Shown here: piece after piece, positions 9,101-12,500 of the stretch
Layout: every line of letters begins with the position of its first letter
Numbering within the stretch: position 1 is the first letter of the stretch
Source of the DNA: Monoplex corrugatus
Taxonomy: Eukaryota; Mollusca; Gastropoda; Littorinimorpha; Ranellidae
Direction of reading: 5' to 3'
DNA: 12,500 bases
Assembly (NCBI GenBank): GCA_030674185.1
Contig: CM060306.1
Location: 35,199,481-35,211,980 of the forward strand
Translations under genes and position numbers: made by a program
Notes under the pieces: generated by a model
Databases searched by the model: none
Seen by the model: only the letters and a program-made list of their open reading frames with translations
What the model was told of the DNA's origin: nothing

Positions 9101-9996
9101 ACATTACGCTATCCACAGCTTGTGAACACATCGATGAAAAGTACAGTACCCACCTCCACATTTTTACCGATGGGTCAGTCTTAGCAAACCAGAGCGCTGG
9201 AGCAGCCTTTTATGTTCCAAAATTTAACATTAAAAAGTCTTTTTTCATTGGGGCAAATGTATCTATATATACAGCAGAATTGGTCGCTGTTGTTCAAGCG
9301 TTGCATTATTTAATAAGCCTTCGGCCTGTGTCATTCAAAGTAGTTCTCTTTGTTGATTCAAAATCTGTATTATATGCCTTACAGTCTTTTGATACAGACA
9401 CAAGACCTGACTTAATTATTGAGGCAAATCATCTAATACATTGTTTAAAGATAAATGGTTCGGAAATCAATTTATGCTGGGTGCCTTCTCATGTTGGTCT
9501 TCATGGCAACAACGTAGTTGACAGAGCAGCTAAATCCGGTGCCCTCCATTCTGAAAATTCCATAGAATTACATGTTAACACCTCGGTAAAAGAAGCTTAC
9601 AACTCGCTAGAATTAGCATCATGGATTCGATTTCATGAACATTTAAATGAAAAATTTGTGTCTCAAAAAAGAATCAAACTTTCAGTTCAAAATATCTGTA
9701 AAAATTTGCAGTATTCCTCGTTATATCATTTGAGATTAATTGTTATGACATATTTTCGCATTCAACTGAACGCTTTGAAAACAAAATATTGTAACAACGT
9801 TTTATGTATTTGTGGCGAACAATTCACATTGTATCACTGTTTGTTTTACTGCAGAAAGCTTCGTTCCTTTTTACCAAAGACGTTTACACAAGGAAACTAT
9901 CTTGAAACGCATTTTAAAGAAGTTGTATCGGATCAAGTTTTGTTAGTTAAAATTTCAGAATCATTGGTTCACAGTCCTGTTAATGCGTTACTTTAA
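6157..9996 (+). CDS. LINE ORF2 polyprotein: endonuclease, reverse transcriptase, RNase H
   Basis: This 1279-residue protein carries out target-primed reverse transcription. The ATG is fixed by an in-frame TAA five codons upstream. Residues 1-230 are an APE-type endonuclease: QWNCRSL (Asn13), GGDFNSH (Asp145, Asn147), AIDLSLI and SDH (220-222). The position after LQ that is normally the catalytic Glu is Ser40. The reverse transcriptase begins near residue 475 and shows SYRPIALTS, NQAGFRKGRS, motif A FFDVKKAYD (Asp606), motif B GIPQGS (662-667) and motif C YADD (694-697). The RNase H lies at about 1000-1130: FTDGS (Asp1005), TAEL (Glu1041), VDSKS (Asp1067), WVPSHVGLHG (His1112) and VVDRAAK (Asp1122), so the acidic core is complete. 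The C-terminus has C-x-C-x7-H-x4-C (Cys1217, Cys1219, His1227, Cys1232), the Cys/His motif common at LINE ORF2 ends. Domain order and length fit the I group. Confidence 0.97.
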   Translation: MRKQSQVKFLQWNCRSLSTNSAYLEHFLASNRCEILILQSMNVVATKLPNFPNYYYPPVYECGNHGKKVSTAIYILKELQYCLLTSPVLKSSEDLHACAATVQLSNSLNINVLSVYLPTGPNDHNTEWLRTIQDQQRGKWLIGGDFNSHSPFWEKNCSTVTSNRLVENIVDSSLYLLNDGSVTRIPDVSKHRATAIDLSLISPELAPSCTWETHRDTLGSDHLPIIITITDKNIRMKDSSPEIIPKYNYKRSDWSLFRTALANQDYRHYESENVDIMFSKFQESILAAADLSIPKLKSSRSNNRLGNVWWTEACEKAVQYKREKFKIYIKSRKPEDHVEMKKANIQCNKIVAEAKKDYWASFCTKEISDFKDFHKVWTKMKQMKDGTNLPRCPIMIETCNTFPSDMDKAETFVDLFDKNSKVEGLSPDCKHHREMEDYNPIYTDPVPQNDLWFNSPITLEELKNTVLSLHNKKSSVGVDAVSTEMIKHLPENYLIFLHKILQKCWVTGTVPQIWQKSIVIPILKTGKSKTDKNSYRPIALTSHTSKLMERLVLNRLLHYCDKNNVIPVNQAGFRKGRSAVEHLVKLTTQIKQQFARRKSVLATFFDVKKAYDQVWHKRLLFKLKSVGLSGNMFNYIKSFLANRTIQARVGASYSSSRCLDMGIPQGSVIAPILFNILIQDLPKALSNRVVLVQYADDICTWMNITLKKTTPQRTRNYIRKLYQIDLDNLGNYMLENGLSLSAEKTNMMLFDPGGNSNNLPIFKLLGEVLNYKQVVKFLGVYITSKLSWNVHFDYILTKARKTLNFLKIISKLPWGMDTNVLIHLSTALVRSKLSYAQEVFFNAPKYLLKKIQSLDCKSLKIALGVPTHASTLETYKVAGILPLNNHRELATAKFAIRTTSQVDNFVSKEIKIRSDTDFPKRAKNISSQITAATYISGLIKQSNITMDEIAEKPTITPIPTWEMLNATFDLDYAKVKKDDNVNITLSTACEHIDEKYSTHLHIFTDGSVLANQSAGAAFYVPKFNIKKSFFIGANVSIYTAELVAVVQALHYLISLRPVSFKVVLFVDSKSVLYALQSFDTDTRPDLIIEANHLIHCLKINGSEINLCWVPSHVGLHGNNVVDRAAKSGALHSENSIELHVNTSVKEAYNSLELASWIRFHEHLNEKFVSQKRIKLSVQNICKNLQYSSLYHLRLIVMTYFRIQLNALKTKYCNNVLCICGEQFTLYHCLFYCRKLRSFLPKTFTQGNYLETHFKEVVSDQVLLVKISESLVHSPVNALL

Positions 9997-10285
9997 GATT
10001 ATTATTATAATTATGATTATTTTTGTTTTGTTTTGTTTTGTTTTTATGACGATTTTTCTTTTACATTATTGATGTTAGCGTTGTTCTAGTTTCATTTCTC
10101 TGTTCATCCATATCCTTTTTCTTAAGACCTTGCCGCTTCCTTTTAATTTTTTTTACGTCCCTTACTCTGTTCCCCTCTCCCTCTCACCCCCCCCCCCCCC
10201 CCCTTATTTCATCCTCCATGCCATTTTTTCCCCGTCTAATATCACTTATAGTGAAAAGACGTTAAATCAAGCAACGAACGAACAC
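9997..10285 (+). other. 3' UTR and tail of LINE copy B
   Basis: Same content as in copy A: AT-rich start, TTTTG repeats (one unit more than copy A), a T run, a pyrimidine tract ending in 17 C (10187-10203), a terminal hairpin, then GACGTTAAATCAAG and a GAACGAAC tail. After ACACAC the flank changes to AAAATTC and an A/G-rich microsatellite, unlike the CA flank of copy A. This shows the two are separate insertions. Confidence 0.88.
10242..10254 (+). promoter_or_regulatory. Terminal RNA hairpin of the LINE, copy B
   Basis: Same TCACT-TAT-AGTGA stem-loop as in copy A, about 30 bases before the 3' end. Its role as a reverse transcriptase recognition element is inferred from position only. Confidence 0.4.
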
Positions 10286-10302
10286 ACACAAAATTCAAAA
10301 AA

Positions 10303-10304
10303 GA

Positions 10305-10341
<37 letters not shown>

Positions 10342-10394
10342 AGAGACAGAGACAGACAGACAGACTGATAGACAGACTGACAGTCAGACGGAGT

Positions 10395-10428
<34 letters not shown>

Positions 10429-10583
10429 CAGACAGACAGACAGACACAGAGACAGAGACAGAGACAGAGAGACAGACAGAGACAGACAGACACAGAGAGA
10501 GAGACAGAGACACAGAGACAGACACAGAGAGAGACAGAGACAGATTGGCAGACAGATAGACGACAGAGACAGAGAGACAGAGA
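10303..10583 (+). repeat. (GA)n / (GACA)n purine-rich microsatellite
   Basis: A purine-rich strand of GA units passes into GACA and GACAGA units with scattered interruptions, beginning about 15 bases after the LINE tail. The open frames on both strands are repeat artefacts (Arg-Glu-Thr-Gln on one strand, Ser-Leu-Cys on the other). Confidence 0.95.
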
Positions 10584-10889
10584 TTTTCATCGTATTTCAT
10601 TCTGTTCACCCCCCACTGTGGAAGAGAGACAGACGGGGACACAGTGAGGTGGGGAAGGCCTAGATCTATGGCTTCTCAAAGTTGACATAAGAGTTTGTGC
10701 ACAAAGTTGTTGCTAACAGGTTTCTGCTGCTGCCCCCTCGCTGACTTATTAACCCCGTTTTCCTGTTCCTTTTGGTAGAAAGGAAAATAAACGAACAATG
10801 GGGGAGGGGGGGGGGGGAGGGGATTCATGTTTGTTTAGAAACCAGTGTTCATGATGGATTTAGATCAACACATGGCGTCTGCGTGTTTG
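10584..10889. other. Unique spacer with a poly-G tract
   Basis: About 300 bases with no recognisable gene. A nearly pure G tract of about 22 bases lies at 10800-10822 with two A interruptions, preceded by AAATAAACGAACAATG. The rest appears to be ordinary unique DNA. Confidence 0.6.
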
Positions 10890-11126
10890 TTTCTCTCTGA
10901 CTGTCTGTCTGATGGTAGGTTGGTCTATCTGCCTTCCTCTTTCTCTGTCTGTCTGTCTATCTCTGTCTCTCTTCTCTCTCTCTCTCTCTGTCTCTCTCTG
11001 TCTGTCTGTCTGTCCCTGTCTGTCTGTCTGTCCCTGTTTGTCTGTCTGTCTCTCTCTTTCTGTCTCTCTTTCTGTCTCTCTCTGTCTATGTCTCTGTCTG
11101 TCTCTCTCTCCCCCCTCTCTCTCTCT
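10890..11126 (-). repeat. (CT)n / (CTGT)n pyrimidine-rich microsatellite
   Basis: Pyrimidine-rich CT and CTGT units fill most of this stretch. On the opposite strand it reads as GA/GACA, the same unit type as the repeat at 10303-10583, so the two form an inverted pair. The Ser-Leu-Cys-Val open frames are artefacts. Confidence 0.93.
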
Positions 11127-11141
11127 TAAAGGGATGTTAAA

Positions 11142-11366
11142 TGTGTGTGTGTGTGCGTGTGCGTGCGTGCGTATGTGTTTGCGTGTGTGGCATGTGTATG
11201 TGTGGAGTGTGTGTGTGGTCTGTATTTATGTGCGTGTGTGTGTGTGTGTCTGTATGTGTGCGTGCAAGTGTGTGTGTGTGTGCGTGCGTGCGTGCGTGTG
11301 TGCGTGCGTGCGTGTGTCTGTGTCTGTGTCTGTGTCTGTGGTTGTGTGTGTGTGTGTGTATGTGTT
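11142..11366 (-). repeat. (TG)n with CGTG and CTGTGT variants
   Basis: A GT-rich tract with CGTG, TGCGTGCG and TCTGTG variant units. It is the complement of the CA repeats elsewhere in the window and is inverted relative to the pure CA array at 11585-11696. Open frames encoding Cys-Val repeats are not genes. Confidence 0.93.
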
Positions 11367-11573
11367 TTCCTGAATATTGCCAGAATATGTTTTTGCTAGT
11401 TGTTGCCTACGTTTCGACAAACGTTGGATGGTAGTGTGGTTTGGTCTATTGTGTGAATAGGGACCACGTCGAAACAGCACCTAGGTCAAACTGACTCGTC
11501 AAGATAAAAATCATTTCATAGCTCCAACTGTCTTCCCGACTTACATTTCCAGTGTCACAGTCACATTCAGTGT
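11367..11573. other. Unique spacer between TG and CA arrays
   Basis: About 200 bases of non-repetitive DNA with an eight-base inverted repeat, GTTTCGAC at 11411-11418 and GTCGAAAC at 11468-11475. No coding sequence or RNA gene recognised. Confidence 0.6.
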
Positions 11574-11700
<127 letters not shown>

Positions 11701-12500
11701 CTAAAGTCTCGTCTTTCCTATCTCCTGTCTCATGTTCTGTTGTCAAAGCTCTTGTTTCTGTGTCTGATCATAATTATAACATCTGACATTTCACAATATG
11801 ACATTGTTGGAGATTTTGGACGTTTGTTCAAGAAAGATTAAATCTTCTCGGACATTTCCACATGGCCTCATCACCATCCGTCCCTAACTTGCAGTGACCT
11901 GGCAAACATCTTTACTTTGCACAAAACCTTACATGCTAGCAAGGTCTTGAAATATGAAGGGGATCTTAATATGAAACACAGACAGCACCAGAATGGTAAG
12001 AGCATTAAGATGGGTTGCGAATAAAACAACGTTTGTTTACTCCCTGTTGATGTACTCGACCCTATCGGTACGTTTTGTTGAAAACTGCATACAGAACGAT
12101 ATATATACTAAATATCAAGTTAATGGCTCAACGTGTTGCTTCGAAAGATTATAAACGTGTATACAATGAAAATTAAAGGTTACGATTAAATTTGAAATGC
12201 ACTTTTTAAAAAAAATTCCGTGGTATAGTTTGGCCTCCCTATCCCGACCTACTTTTGCTTTCGTCTGCTTTTACAGAGAACGGTGAAGCTTTTTTTTTGT
12301 GCTTTTTTCTTTCTTTCTTTTTTGCACCCTCAACAAATTATTCAAAGCCGTTTCATCATTTCGGTAGACAGTCCTGTTTTGATCTATAGTGCAGTAAACA
12401 AAACAAAAAAAATCTTAATTCATTCTATACGAACAAGTTTGTTGTGTTTCTGAAACGGAAGTAATGCACATAGAATATAAAGTGGAATGAATGAATTTTT
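11701..12500. other. Right flank, AT-rich, no gene recognised
   Basis: About 800 bases with no open frame of note on either strand, no tRNA-like structure and no match that I recognise to a transposon. T-rich and TTTC runs occur around 12288-12322. A pyrimidine tract followed by TTTTACAG at about 12247-12276 resembles a splice acceptor, but what follows does not read as an exon. It may be intronic or intergenic. Confidence 0.5.

Larger units (their letters stand above)
4751..10285 (+). mobile_element. LINE copy B: apparently complete, both ORFs open
   Basis: A non-LTR retrotransposon of about 5.5 kb with a short 5' UTR (about 60 bases), ORF1, a 413-base spacer, ORF2 with endonuclease, reverse transcriptase and RNase H, and a 3' UTR ending in GCAACGAACGAAC. 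An RNase H after the reverse transcriptase places it in the broad I group of LINEs (I, Ingi, R1, LOA, Tad and Nimb-like clades). The mollusc-associated Nimb clade is a plausible home but would need a tree. The 3' end is fixed by comparison with copy A. The 5' end is set only by the transition out of CA repeat, so it is uncertain and the copy could lack some 5' sequence. Intact frames make this a candidate for a recently active copy, subject to the endonuclease oddity noted separately. Confidence 0.9.

Noticed and set aside
11411..11475. Eight-base inverted repeat GTTTCGAC / GTCGAAAC as possible ends of a small DNA transposon
   Set aside because: The arms do not extend past eight bases and there is no clear flanking duplication.
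10242..11480. Several 80-150 codon frames rich in Ser, Leu, Cys and Val, or Arg, Glu and Gln
   Set aside because: They are produced by GA/GACA, CT/CTGT and TG repeats read in multiple frames at once. No unique coding sequence.
12247..12276. Pyrimidine tract and TTTTACAG resembling a splice acceptor
   Set aside because: The downstream sequence runs into T homopolymers and gives no plausible exon. Such tracts are common in AT-rich DNA.

Overview
The window looks like non-coding DNA of a large, repeat-rich animal genome. It holds two same-strand copies of one LINE (non-LTR) retrotransposon set among long microsatellites. No host gene, rRNA, tRNA or CRISPR array can be supported. The simple-repeat density, the LINE architecture (ORF1, then an endonuclease-RT-RNase H ORF2) and the 3' terminus ending GACGTTAAATCAAG plus GAAC units suggest a marine invertebrate, most likely a mollusc. 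That host call is an inference from memory of such repeats, not proof.

Layout. Bases 1-718 are anonymous DNA with a GATC-rich degenerate repeat (about 174-338) and a G-rich block (about 421-548). A (CA)n(CG)n microsatellite (720-804) leads straight into copy A (about 813-4160). Copy A is 5' truncated, lacks ORF1 and the endonuclease, and its ORF2 carries a stop and three small indels. Bases 4161-4750 are a compound CA/CATA/TA microsatellite. Copy B (about 4751-10285) follows, with both ORFs open: ORF1 (4811-5743) with an SGNH-hydrolase-like domain, a 413 bp spacer, ORF2 (6157-9996, 1279 aa), and a 3' UTR with a poly-C tract, a small hairpin and a GAAC tail. Bases 10303-11700 alternate (GA/GACA)n, (CT/CTGT)n, (TG)n and (CA)n with short unique spacers. 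Bases 11701-12500 are AT-rich DNA with no recognisable gene.

How the parts work together. In copy B, ORF1 would coat the element RNA. ORF2 would nick the target, reverse transcribe from the nick and degrade the RNA strand with its RNase H. The hairpin and tail shared by both copies are the likely recognition end for the reverse transcriptase. The copies are about 98% identical over the shared 3.3 kb (hand count of roughly 55 substitutions), so the family moved recently. Points of most interest are an SGNH-like ORF1 paired with an RNase H-bearing ORF2, Ser where the endonuclease normally has its catalytic Glu, the association of both copies with CA repeats, and the complementary microsatellite pairs on the right. 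This is a well-preserved member of a known class of element, not a clearly new system.
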